DNA from: Rhizophlyctis rosea
Lineage: Eukaryota; Chytridiomycota; Chytridiomycetes; Rhizophlyctidales; Rhizophlyctidaceae
Assembly: GCA_027596075.1 (NCBI GenBank)
Contig: JADGJC010000041.1
Coordinates: 124,488-188,487, forward strand
DNA length: 64,000 nt
Direction: 5' to 3'
Shown here: in pieces, positions 11,906 to 21,468 of the stretch
How the letters are laid out: every line of letters begins with the position of its first letter
Position numbering within the stretch: the stretch's first letter is position 1
The notes under the pieces: model-generated
Seen by the model: only the letters and a program-made list of their open reading frames with translations
The model's database searches: none
What the model was told of the DNA's origin: nothing
Position numbers and translations under genes: made by a program

Positions 11906-13282
11906 ATGTCGGCAAACAAAAACCGTTTCGCCCTGCTGGCAGACGATTACAAACCACCGAAAGACAGCCCTCCCCCTAAAAAAGAGGATCCGGCTCCATT
12001 CCCGGCTGAGGTGCCAGAATACACCGCGGAATGCGCAGACCCTACCGGAACCAGCAAGCAAGCGGAACTTTCTCGTCATGACCTCCATCTCGTCGTCTAC
12101 TACCGCCGTCGATGGGATCAAAGGGTCACAAAACAACTTTTCCTCAAACACCGCCACATCGCTCGAGAAAACGTCCTTACCAACCCCACTGATGTGACCA
12201 ACCCATTTTGCGTCGAAATGATCAAAACTGGTCGAACAGCCTGGACCGTCCAAACGCAGTTTCTTGGCGAAAATGATCGTGAATTCGGCTCTACTTTGCC
12301 GAGTAAGAGGGGATGGGAGCACCCGGTTTGGTCTTTCCACCGTGCTGGAAGGACTCGCACGGTGTTGCCGGTTGCAGTAACAACAGATACCCACGGGGTC
12401 CTGCCGGAAGGCACTAAACTCTTCATTGGGGGCTACCATGGAGAAGACTGGATCGATGAAGACTTTGTCATTTACAACGACGTCACCATCGTTAAACCAG
12501 ACGGAACCATCCACGTCTTTCAATACCCCTCCTCCGACTTTCCACCTACCGACTTCCATACCGCCACCTTGATAGACCAAAAAATCTACATCATTGGTTC
12601 AATCGGATACTTGGGTCATCGAGGCACCAAAGCCCAGGTGTGCGTGCTAGATTTGAAAACACTATCAATCCAATGCATCCGCAACACCACAGGCGATGAC
12701 CCCGGTTGGATCGCCAATCATGAAGTTGTCAACGACCCAACATCCGACGGCCAAATCACCATCCGAATACGTGTGCCAACGACCACAGCCCTAGAAGACG
12801 GATGCACACCCGGCCGATGGTCCTTCCACCCTTCCGAATCACGTTGGTCAGCCTTACCGCTCAACGACACCGACACCGCAGACAGAAACCTCTACCAAAC
12901 GAACCTCTCCACCCATCAATACGACTCGGAATACCAACATAAGGCCTTCCAAGAAGAAACCCAACGCCGGAGAGCCGAACATAAACAATGGAAACTGGAT
13001 TGGGAGGTGAAAGTGCGCAAGTTGGTTAGCGGGTGGGAGGAGAGTTTGGCGAAGTTTGATGCTCAAGAAGAGGAATATGAGAAATTGGAACAAAAGTGGG
13101 AAGGGGTTTTGAAGAGAACGAAGAGTGGGGAGGCTAGAGACGACTTAGCAAAAATACGAGAAGCACTTGAGGGTATTAGGGAAAGGCAAGAGGAAGCTCG
13201 TGCGGCATTGAAGCAGTGGCGTCCGTGCCTCTCGCTTGCAGACAGTAGCAGTAGTGATTCTGATAGTGATGATTCGTGCTAA
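11906..13282 (+). CDS. Kelch-like beta-propeller-type protein with coiled-coil and acidic Ser/Asp tail
   Basis: Single-exon protein of 458 residues. Residues 1-60 are Lys/Pro-rich and begin MSANKNRFALLADDY. The middle (about 150-310) contains TKLFIGGYHGEDW, IYNDVTIVKPDG, FPPTDFHTATLI and IYIIGSIGYLG, the strand-turn pattern of kelch/galactose-oxidase-like blades. I recall very similar strings in bacterial proteins often labelled kelch or ankyrin proteins; this is memory, not a search. Residues about 360-435 are highly charged and probably form a coiled coil, and the C-terminus ends in an SSSSDSDSDD stretch typical of casein kinase 2 sites. The ATG at 11906 follows ACACC and is favoured over an upstream in-frame ATG at 11852. 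No signal peptide or membrane segment. Function unknown; possibly acquired from bacteria. Flanked on both sides by dispersed repeats. Confidence 0.85.
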   Translation: MSANKNRFALLADDYKPPKDSPPPKKEDPAPFPAEVPEYTAECADPTGTSKQAELSRHDLHLVVYYRRRWDQRVTKQLFLKHRHIARENVLTNPTDVTNPFCVEMIKTGRTAWTVQTQFLGENDREFGSTLPSKRGWEHPVWSFHRAGRTRTVLPVAVTTDTHGVLPEGTKLFIGGYHGEDWIDEDFVIYNDVTIVKPDGTIHVFQYPSSDFPPTDFHTATLIDQKIYIIGSIGYLGHRGTKAQVCVLDLKTLSIQCIRNTTGDDPGWIANHEVVNDPTSDGQITIRIRVPTTTALEDGCTPGRWSFHPSESRWSALPLNDTDTADRNLYQTNLSTHQYDSEYQHKAFQEETQRRRAEHKQWKLDWEVKVRKLVSGWEESLAKFDAQEEEYEKLEQKWEGVLKRTKSGEARDDLAKIREALEGIRERQEEARAALKQWRPCLSLADSSSSDSDSDDSC

Positions 13283-13589
13283 TTTTTGTTTACAATACCG
13301 GTAATGGTAGTAGTTTGTGGTATCACAACTGGCACTCCTTATACCTGACACAGTTGAGACGCAAGGCTTCTCACCACAAGAATTGGAACATCTAACAATG
13401 ACACAAGAGGCCGTCATTCCGAAACGGTTGCTGGGCGATACAAGTGCAAATATTGAGAGGCATCGCCAGTCCACAATGGCATCCTATCCCTGCCAAAAGT
13501 GGAGAGAATGTTTACTCTTGACTTTGGATGTAAACAAACGGTGTGGCGCACGCGACGCCACTCCCTCCAGTTTGGTTTTTCGATAGCTG

Positions 13590-13640
13590 GATAGTCTGTC
13601 CTAGTATAATGTTTTGACCTTGCTATGACTTGCTTGCACG
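13590..13640. repeat. Dispersed repeat copy B (related to 10065-10115)
   Basis: Copy B of the dispersed repeat found after the nitrate porter; here it lies about 300 bases after the kelch-like gene. It shares GATAGTCT, GTCCT and ACCTTGCTATGA in the same order. Its right part takes part in a tandem duplication. Confidence 0.45.
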
Positions 13641-13678
13641 GGATATATGTTTTGACCTTGCTATGACTTGCTTGCACG
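13611..13678. repeat. Tandem duplication, 30-base perfect units
   Basis: A 30-base segment starting GTTTTGACCTTGCTATGA occurs at 13611-13640 and, without a mismatch, at 13649-13678 (period 38). The perfect identity shows that the duplication is much younger than the divergence between repeat copies A and B. Confidence 0.85.
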
Positions 13679-14313
13679 TTTCTGGTGGAGTTTTGATAAT
13701 GATTTGATTGTGCACTAGTGAGGTAGGACTGTACTGTTTGCTGTCCCCGGAACACTTCTACCATGTCCATGATGATGGACTTGATAGTTATGTGGGCGTG
13801 GTGCATGAAGGCGGAGTGCGTGAAGCGCCATGCATATGGAAATGAGATGGTGGTTGTCGGGGTTGTCAGCTTGTCTTGGTTGTGTGCCCACGCATGGCAA
13901 TATTTCCTTCTTTGGATGGTAACAATATTTCTATAGTAGGCTGGAAGTCTGCCCCACAATTGGGTGGCAGAGCCAATGCACACTTCGGTTGACAACCAGT
14001 TTCTGCCATCTTCTGACTGTCAATCACTTTCACACAGTCCTTCTCGTTCTCATCGAAAGACAGATACAAAGTCGTACCTCGCAGGCTGGCTGCCCGATAT
14101 AATATTTAGGTAACCGCTATGAACTCTTGGAGACCTTCACTAACATCGGTCTCACCGTTTATGCAAAGGATGCCAGAAATTGCAGACTAGAGACTTGAGA
14201 GCACCCTGCCCAAGCCAAGCGGACCTGGGAGTGGACGTGCAGGGTCCTCCAGCATCGGCTGGTGCGAGCCGAAAAGAACAAGACAACCTCCTAAAACCAC
14301 GAACGTCAGCGCG

Positions 14314-16839
14314 ACCTCCTTGGACGAAGAGCTAGTCAACTCTGTCAAGGAACAAGATCTTTGGGTGTCAGACAACTGATAGAAAGGGGTGCGGATATTC
14401 ACTACAAGAACGACACTGCCCTGCACGCGGCTATCGATATTAAGAACGCGACAATTGTGAAATACTTGCTTGACCACGGCGCGGATATCGAAAGACAGAT
14501 TAGACCGGGGTTTAGCAGGACTCCTCTGGGACGGGCGGCTTCGTGTGGCAGTTTGGCGGTGGTTCGGTGCTTGGTGGAACGTGGTGCAGATGTCCATGCA
14601 GATCATGATGCTCCGTTGAAGTACGCTGCGGAAGTCGGGGATTTGGCGGTTGTCAGATACCTGGTGGAGGAGTGTGGTGCCATCATTGATGCACGGCCCC
14701 AACCGTACTGGGGCAAGAGCGCACCTTGGTACGCCGCAAGCAAGGGTCACTTGAAGTGCTCAAGTATTTGGTGGAGCAGGGTCCCACGGATTGCACCCAT
14801 GCGTTGACCGGGGCTGTAGAGAACACCGAATACAATTGTATAGATATCATGAGCTATCTGCTGGGACAGGGCGCAGATGTTGACTGGGAAGATCTTCCCA
14901 AGAAAGATGAGTCCACCTTGTCCAAAGCCATAAAACAGAATAATCCGCATCGGTTAAAGATGATCAAGTTCCTTGTCGAGCATGGTGCCGATGTCAATTT
15001 CGCCCAGGGAAGACCGTTGCTTTGGGCTGCGTCCCGGGGGAATCCGATAATCGTACGGTACTTACTAGACCGTGGTGCCAAACATATAGATAAGGCGTTG
15101 GGATGGGCGAGCGGAGGACATCACGGTGAAATGATGGAGGATCGGTTGAAAGTGATGGAAATGTTGCTGGAGAGCGGCGCGGACATTCATTACAACGACG
15201 ACGAAGCGCTACGCATTGCATGTGATGGGCCTGAAAGCAGCTACCCTGTCATCAAATTCCTCCTTCAACATGGTGCCAATATTGGTGCCAGTAACGGATA
15301 CGCCCTTACCTGCTCTCTAGACTCAGATCTAAAATGGATGGGAGGGGTCCTACGATTCATCCTGGAGTTTCTCGGCAGTGAAGCGCAGAAGTTTGGCGAG
15401 GCGTTGGACATTGCTCTATGTGCGGCTAGCTTGCGGTGGAACGAGAAAGCGGAAGACAAACGCCCACCTTTTCTCAACCTCATTCAACTCCTGCTCACGG
15501 CGGGGGCGTCAGTTGAACGCGCTAAAACCAATGGGCTAGAAGGTGCACAGCTGGTGGATAAACCCTTGTTGTAATTGAAACCCCCTCCGCGTCCAAACCA
15601 TGAAATTTATGTACCTGCCCTTCTTGACGGGTGGACGTGCAAACATAGGAAAAGTGTGCATGACTTCTTCATCAGGTATGGTGATGGAGTTCGTTGTTGG
15701 AGATGATTTTCCGCAGCCCTTGTGACATTCTGCAACTCCTGTACAGCTACCGAGTGGGCGTTGACACTCCACGCGTTGCAGATCTGAAAAGTGTCCTGGA
15801 AGCAATGAATCCCGGTCTGCACGTATATCACGACACAGCTTGTTTGGTCACGGGGAAAGAATGGGTCATCGGCTTCAAGCAAGGCCTGTTGCGTTCCAAG
15901 GTCATTGTTTTGATGGTTTCTGCTGCAGCGCTTGAAAGATTGAGACGTGCCCATTTGTACCCGGACAATATGCTTTTGGAGGTGAGTCATCAATGGGGAC
16001 GGTTTGGATGTAGGAAGCGAAGGCAACGCGGGGGAAAAGGAAGAATGGGAACCAGAGAATGTCAATAAAAGATGTCTCGACTTGAATGTTTCCTCTAACA
16101 TTTTTTCTACAATAAACCTTTCACCCATTCTGCATCTCCACGGTCACGTATGCGCCAAAATCACCTATACGCCAAATCAAGTGGGAACATGCCCTTGAAC
16201 TCCACGCTCTAAACCACGCCATCGTCGTCCCCGTCCTCCTACCCGATCCAACATCAGGAGCCCGCTTCACCGAGTTCAGCACCGACATCTACCCAAACTT
16301 CCTCCATCAACATGACCTCTCTCCAGCCAAGTGCACGATCCGAGATACAATGAAGAAAGTGTTGGCGCTGCAGGGGGAACATTTCGATAGCGTTGACAGG
16401 TGCGGGTTGTTTGTTTCCCCTTTGCTCGGTTCTATATATTAAAAAAAATGCACATACTTACCTCCCGCTCAATCTCCATCTTCACAGTGTGGCGTTGAAA
16501 CTCATGACCCTGTACAAGAACCCAGGGGCAGCACAAGCAAAAGCAACGGGCAAATCCTTCTCCACAAATTCCCTTGCCACTCCTTTGATTATAGACACAC
16601 TTCTTGACCTTCTTGTGGAACGGATGAGTGACGAGGCGGTGAGAGAAAATTTGGGCATAGAGGGACGAGCAAGACTTAGAAACAGGTTGTTAGAAGTTGT
16701 GAATGACGTCAATAAGTTCGACGCTCCTACCAAGACAGATAGTGTTACAGAGGAGACGATGGAAAGGGATGGAATCGAGAAGACAGCATTGGATATTGAT
16801 GATGAGGAGGCGCAAGTTCCAAGGTGCATAGTCACGTAG
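14314..16839 (+). CDS. Ankyrin-repeat/TIR-domain fusion protein, with 5' frameshifts
   Basis: About ten ankyrin repeats (RQLIERGADIH, KYLLDHGADIE, KFLVEHGADVN, EMLLESGADIH) lead directly into a TIR domain. Introns at 15571-15648, 15676-15746, 15982-16181 and 16400-16487 join exons in frame. A 27-nt exon (15649-15675) supplies HDFFIS, the next YRVGVDTP, giving the canonical first TIR strand; then VYHDTACLVTGKEW (box 2-like region) and SKVIVLMVS. Splicing at 15981/16182 makes DNMLLEWEHALEL, which places a Glu at the position that is catalytic in NADase TIRs such as SARM1 (family knowledge). About 115 further residues follow, to TAG at 16837. Oddities: the frame shifts by one base at 14359-14361 and again at 14751-14754, where LEVLKYL would continue if one base were restored, and no ATG is in frame before the first repeat except one behind a TAG. 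Either a decaying gene or assembly indels. TIR domains are rare in fungi. Confidence 0.8.
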
Positions 16840-17189
16840 AGTTCTCGGGAAGGATTGGCTCAAGTCATTATGGTCAACAAATGGAGTTATTGTAATATAT
16901 GTCCCTTATCGTTCAATACAGGTCGTGATTGGGACTACTCCAATATGATCGTGAATGCTCGAGCGCATGAAATTGGGTATAGTAGATCTGAGGAATAAGT
17001 GCAAAAATGTCCCTCGAATTTGGGCGGAGAAAACGTCTTTTCGTATGATTGACCTCCTACTATATTCAATTGCTATATACAATTGCAACCATATATCTCG
17101 CTTGCAAGGCTATCTACATCATCAATATGCATACATATGCAGAGGTAGGAATGTCTGCTACCGACCTACACCCCCAATCCCCAAAAAAT

Positions 17190-18794
17190 CTACATTCCAC
17201 GCCCACCGTGACCCTTCACCCGCAACATCACAAACCCCAAACTCGTCACCATTCCCACTCCACCCAACGCAATCCCCGTATACCACGCAGCTCTAAGCGC
17301 CTCCTCCTCTGTCTTCCCACTCCTAGCAACATAATACTGCACCGTTCCAGCTATTCCCAAACCAATCGATACACTGTAATTCACAACCGTATTGACAAGC
17401 GATGCGGCTATGCCTTGCATTCCAGGTGGAGAGTTGTTGGAAAGAATCGTCGTACCAGCTGGGAAGGACATGTCCATTCCCCATGGCATGACGAGGATGG
17501 ATATGAAGAGTTGAGCCCAGTATGGTTGGGAGATTGGCATTGTTGCGACAAGGATGATGCCAACGGTGAAGCAGGTCATTGATGCGAGCATAATGTATGA
17601 CGTATGAATCCTCGAAAGTAACCACCCCGTCGTAAGCGCTGCAACCGCTCCTGATATGGCGGTTGGAGAAAACTGTGCCGTGATGTTGAGGGGCGTTAGG
17701 TGTCGGAAGTTGTGTAGGAACTGCCAACTGTAGAGCAACCAGATTCCGAAACTGGACCACCCGGCACCAACACAGGCTAGCGTGAAGATGTTCTCGTGGT
17801 GGTGGAAGATTGTTGGGGGTAGGATGGGGTTGCGGGCAAAACGGGATTCGTAGAGGGCGAAGGAGAGTAGGAGGAGGATGCCGAGGATAAGGGTTATGGA
17901 TACGTACGGGGTTGACCAGGAGACAATGGGTGCTTGATTCCATGCGAGGTTGAAGAGGATTAGGCCCGCAACGCCGAGCAGAGATCCGACTGTGTCGAAG
18001 GATTGTTTTGAGGGGTCTTTAGCGATACTATCTTGTTGTGAAATGGGTTCGTTATCCTCGCCAACCGCAATGGTATCAATACCAGACTCTCCCTCTGCTT
18101 TTCCCACACTCAGATGCCGTTTGTGCAAGTCATTCGGGATGACGATCCACCCAACAGCAACCAACAGTGCGCTTACAATGCCAGTAACCCAGTACGCCCA
18201 TGGCCACCAGACAAACTGAGCAAACAAACTCGTGAAAGTCGCTCCAAGAACAAACCCACCAGGAGCACAAGCCCCAAACAGACTAAACGCCATATTCTTC
18301 CGCAGGCCATTAGGATAAACCGACCCCAAAACCGCCACACCATTGGGTAACATCGATGCCGGTCCTATGCCCTGCAACCCGCGGAAGATGTCATATAGGA
18401 TGGGAGTAGCAGAGTACGCGCTAAATCCACATAGTAACGCCGATAGACCGTACACCACCGCCCCGAAAAGGAACATGATTTTATAACCGTACATGTCACC
18501 TAAGCGGCCGGCGATGAGAATGAAGGTACCAGCTGTTAAGCTGTAGGCGGCTGCGAACCAGCTTTGTTGGCCGAGGTCGGTAGGGATGTTGAATGTGGAA
18601 CCGATTATGGCGATTGGGGCTACGGCTTGGGCTAGGCCTGCTTGGGTGAGAAGTTGGCCCATACATATTGTGGTCAAGAGCAGAACTTCTTGAAAAGGAG
18701 ACATTTGGAGCGGGCGAGCAGCCTTCGTTGTTATAGAAGGAGATGTAGATGCTTGTTCAGCCGAAGCGGTAAGACTGTTCGCGAAGTTGACCAT
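17190..18794 (-). CDS. MFS transporter, DHA2-like (drug/H+ antiporter or related exporter)
   Basis: Single-exon membrane protein of 534 residues. After a polar N-terminus of about 45 residues there are some 14 hydrophobic segments, the number typical of the DHA2 group. Visible signatures are GRLGDMYGYKIMF (loop 2-3 motif), RGLQGIGPASMLPNG (motif B region) and the motif C-like GACAPGGFVLGATF. A central polar loop (about 215-260, rich in Glu, Ser and Asp) separates the bundles, and the protein ends in Gly/Arg. The ATG at 18794 is the first true ATG in the frame. Family members export drugs, amino acids or ammonium; the substrate here cannot be told. It converges with the ankyrin-TIR gene, about 350 bases away. 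Confidence 0.92.
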   Translation of the reverse strand: MVNFANSLTASAEQASTSPSITTKAARPLQMSPFQEVLLLTTICMGQLLTQAGLAQAVAPIAIIGSTFNIPTDLGQQSWFAAAYSLTAGTFILIAGRLGDMYGYKIMFLFGAVVYGLSALLCGFSAYSATPILYDIFRGLQGIGPASMLPNGVAVLGSVYPNGLRKNMAFSLFGACAPGGFVLGATFTSLFAQFVWWPWAYWVTGIVSALLVAVGWIVIPNDLHKRHLSVGKAEGESGIDTIAVGEDNEPISQQDSIAKDPSKQSFDTVGSLLGVAGLILFNLAWNQAPIVSWSTPYVSITLILGILLLLSFALYESRFARNPILPPTIFHHHENIFTLACVGAGWSSFGIWLLYSWQFLHNFRHLTPLNITAQFSPTAISGAVAALTTGWLLSRIHTSYIMLASMTCFTVGIILVATMPISQPYWAQLFISILVMPWGMDMSFPAGTTILSNNSPPGMQGIAASLVNTVVNYSVSIGLGIAGTVQYYVARSGKTEEEALRAAWYTGIALGGVGMVTSLGFVMLRVKGHGGRGM

Positions 18795-19317
18795 GACCAA
18801 GGTTGCCGACAAGCCCAACGTTGGCAGTAAAGATCAATATGAGCCCTGCTGCTCTTAGTGGTGAGCAAGAAGTATCCGGTTACAAAATCTCAACGCTTTC
18901 CCAACGCTATTGAATTTCTTGTTCGTGATGCTGGCATTTCGAAAAGGAAGGGCTGAACAACCGGAAAAGGAGGAGCATGGCATGGATTAGTAAGGACATT
19001 GCGAAACTGCTCTGGCTGGGTAAATTGCAGATTCATCAGGATGACATCACTGATGGAAGTACGCCAGGGTCCATATGATCAAAAAGAATATCCTCCACAG
19101 GAAGTCTTTGTCATTTGATGTATGAGAGCTACTATACTAGCCTTCAAATCCATCATCACAAGTGATCGGTATATGCAAGGAAAATCTTACTGATCACCGG
19201 GACTTTGATATACATGGGGTGGTATGCTAAGATGAATAAAATCAGAAGGCCTTCCAATGGGGTCTCGCATATGCTGCTAAATCAACTATGCTACATCTCG
19301 TTTCTGACTATCTAAGA
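18795..19317. other. Intergenic, nothing recognised
   Basis: Upstream region of the MFS gene and 3' side of the F-box gene. No open frame of note, no RNA gene and no repeat seen. Confidence 0.5.
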
Positions 19318-20715
19318 TCAATCTGCTTCCTGATGCGTGAAGCATTGAATTTCAAGATCCTGTATCCCGGTCTCCCCTCGCAACCTTCCTTCATCATTCA
19401 AAATGGCGCAAGTCTCACAAGGCTCTCCCTCCTCGTGCCAAACGTTGACCATAACTTCGCGCAAGCTGGGGCGGCGAAGGGCATTGAGAACGTCGTTATA
19501 ACTCCAACCAACTATACTAATATGCAGTGTGGTCAAGCTACTTGGTATGTAGGATAATGTTTTGCACATTCCTTTACACGAAGATATCGGCGGCCCCGCA
19601 GAGAAGAAGAGGGAGGTGAGGTTGGATAGGTCGGGCAGAGGCTTGAGAAAACGTGGGATATTCCTGCTGCTGATGCGACTGCCTTGGCAACTACAATGAA
19701 GGGAGGTGAGGTTCCGACGAGTGCGAACTGGCATGGTCTGAAGGCATTCGTCCCAGTTGGGGCCATGCCATACGAATTCTTTCAGACTGGATTGCGTCAG
19801 TGTTGCCAGGCATGGTAATCCAGACTGACCGTCCCGATTGTGTCGAAATGCAAGCGATTCAAGGTTGGGCAGTGACTCGTTCCAGTTCGGGAAGACAATG
19901 ATGGAGGATATGCACAAGGACTTGAGATTCTTCAGAGTGATGTTGGGAAACGAGTAAGCTGGCGCATCTGCTGCAGACGATCGCGCTTCCAAGAGATCCA
20001 ATTCGAGACGCCTCAGCGGAGCGGTTTGGAGCACGTGGAGAAATCCGTGAAGAATGTGGAGGGGTGATGGAGCGCAATGGAAGTCGCAAGTACGGAGACG
20101 TAACGGTCGTTCATGGCCTGCAGCGTTTGTAAATGCTTCCATCACAGGTGTTGCATTGACATCGATTGGGGCATTTGATGAACGAGGTTGGAGCTGACTT
20201 GTAAATGCTGTATGGCCGTAAGGTTTAAGACCTCCAACGGCTTTAAGATGGGTTTGCAGAATCTCAGGGTCCGCACAGAGGCCACACGTAGAGGATCGCG
20301 CAGGAAAAGGTCGAAAGCATGAACATGCGCTTCGGCATCCTCGAACCTCTTTGATCCTGGTGTGTACTGAAACACATCAAGGCAGCAGCCATCTCGCAGC
20401 CGAAATGCGGTTGAACGAAAGAGTTTGCAGACCTGTCAGGTTAATCATCGATCAGAATGATATGCATATCGTGGGGATTTCTAGACAACCAACCTGAGCA
20501 AGATGTAACTCATATGGAGTACCATTGTGTACGCGAAAGATCCAGTCGAGCCCTGCTCGGTAACTGACTTCAGCCGGAACACGTTCCACGTTGAGGTTTC
20601 TACGTGTCGCAGGAGGTTGAAGGAGTTCGAAAATGGCAAAGAGGATATAGTCCGGCAGGGAGGTAATGAAGCAGGGAAGGACGGGGCTGGAATTGGCATC
20701 GTTGAAGTTGTCCAT
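19318..20715 (-). CDS. F-box/LRR-like protein, copy 1, with a frameshift
   Basis: Likely substrate adaptor of an SCF ubiquitin ligase. Exon 1 (20715-20494) begins at the ATG at 20715 and encodes an F-box-like start, ITSLPDYILFAIFELL. A 61-bp intron (20433-20493) joins HLAQ to VCKLFRSTAFRLRDG. The rest is Leu-rich with irregular LRR-like strands (LRRLELDLL, NLKSLCISS, SLTTLHISIVG) to TGA at 19318. The reading frame shifts by one base near 20141-20150, between two segments that both align with the neighbouring paralogue at 21469-23115. Removing the shift would give roughly 445 residues. Intron position and middle region are shared with that paralogue, so the pair arose by local duplication. It may be a pseudogene or an assembly indel. 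Confidence 0.68.
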
Positions 20716-21468
20716 ACCAGGTATTAATTGAAGCGAGCTTTTCTTTGCAGAAGTCAATTCGATGTGGGGGCGTCTAAGATTCTCTTAGTGGAAATGACAA
20801 TGATGATATCGAGAATTGCGGTTTGCAGAGCAACGTTCAACTTTGCCTACACTCACGTTGAGAAGAGTTCTGATGTTATGTATGAGTTTGAGGTGGGAAA
20901 ATGAGCCAAAATGCGCCCTGGTTGATACCGCGGACGTCGAGGCTTCCAGCGGCCCTTGTTTCAGGTATCGTGAAGGGTACCAGCCCTTTAAGACGCTTTG
21001 AAATACCTCTTCCATCCCATGTTTCACTCATGTGATAGGGGTGGCCATATGACGTTCTATAGTGGCACGCGGCACACTGCGCCAACTGCTCTGCTCTGCA
21101 CTAATAGGTAGTATGACTCATTCTAGTAATACACTCCATGCATACGTATATTACAGGTACATTACCCAAGATATGGATGATACCTTAAGGCTATGACAAT
21201 ATAGTACAGTATGCCTGCTAGAAGAATAGACCACCTGATCACGCAGAGGCACCAACATGACATTTACTAGTCCCAATTGGACATCCATGTGGCGCAAACG
21301 TTGAAAATAGTCGGGATAGGAAGCTACCTCAAGGAAGTTATGGGGTGTGTATACATGCACTATAGTACCAAATGAGAGCGCATCGAGTCATTCCCTCTTG
21401 CACCCAATCCGGCCGTTCCCCTTCCCCTAGTTCCCACATTCACACTGCCATGTTCGCTCCCTGCTCCA
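20716..21468. other. Intergenic between the two F-box copies
   Basis: About 750 bases with only short overlapping open frames. It includes the presumed promoter of F-box copy 1. I see no third F-box copy and no repeat. Confidence 0.45.

Larger units (their letters stand above)
13283..14313. other. Intergenic, repeat-bearing
   Basis: No supported gene except a possible 5' end of the ankyrin-TIR gene: an ATG at 14119 opens a frame that meets TAG at 14188-14190 and then continues in the ankyrin frame. Otherwise the stretch holds copy B of the dispersed repeat and a 38-base-period tandem duplication. Confidence 0.45.

Noticed and set aside
16488..16839. SAM-domain resemblance in the C-terminus of the ankyrin-TIR protein
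   Set aside because: A single stretch (MSDEAVRENLGIEGRARLRNRLL) is SAM-like, but the preceding helices do not fit well; left as unassigned.
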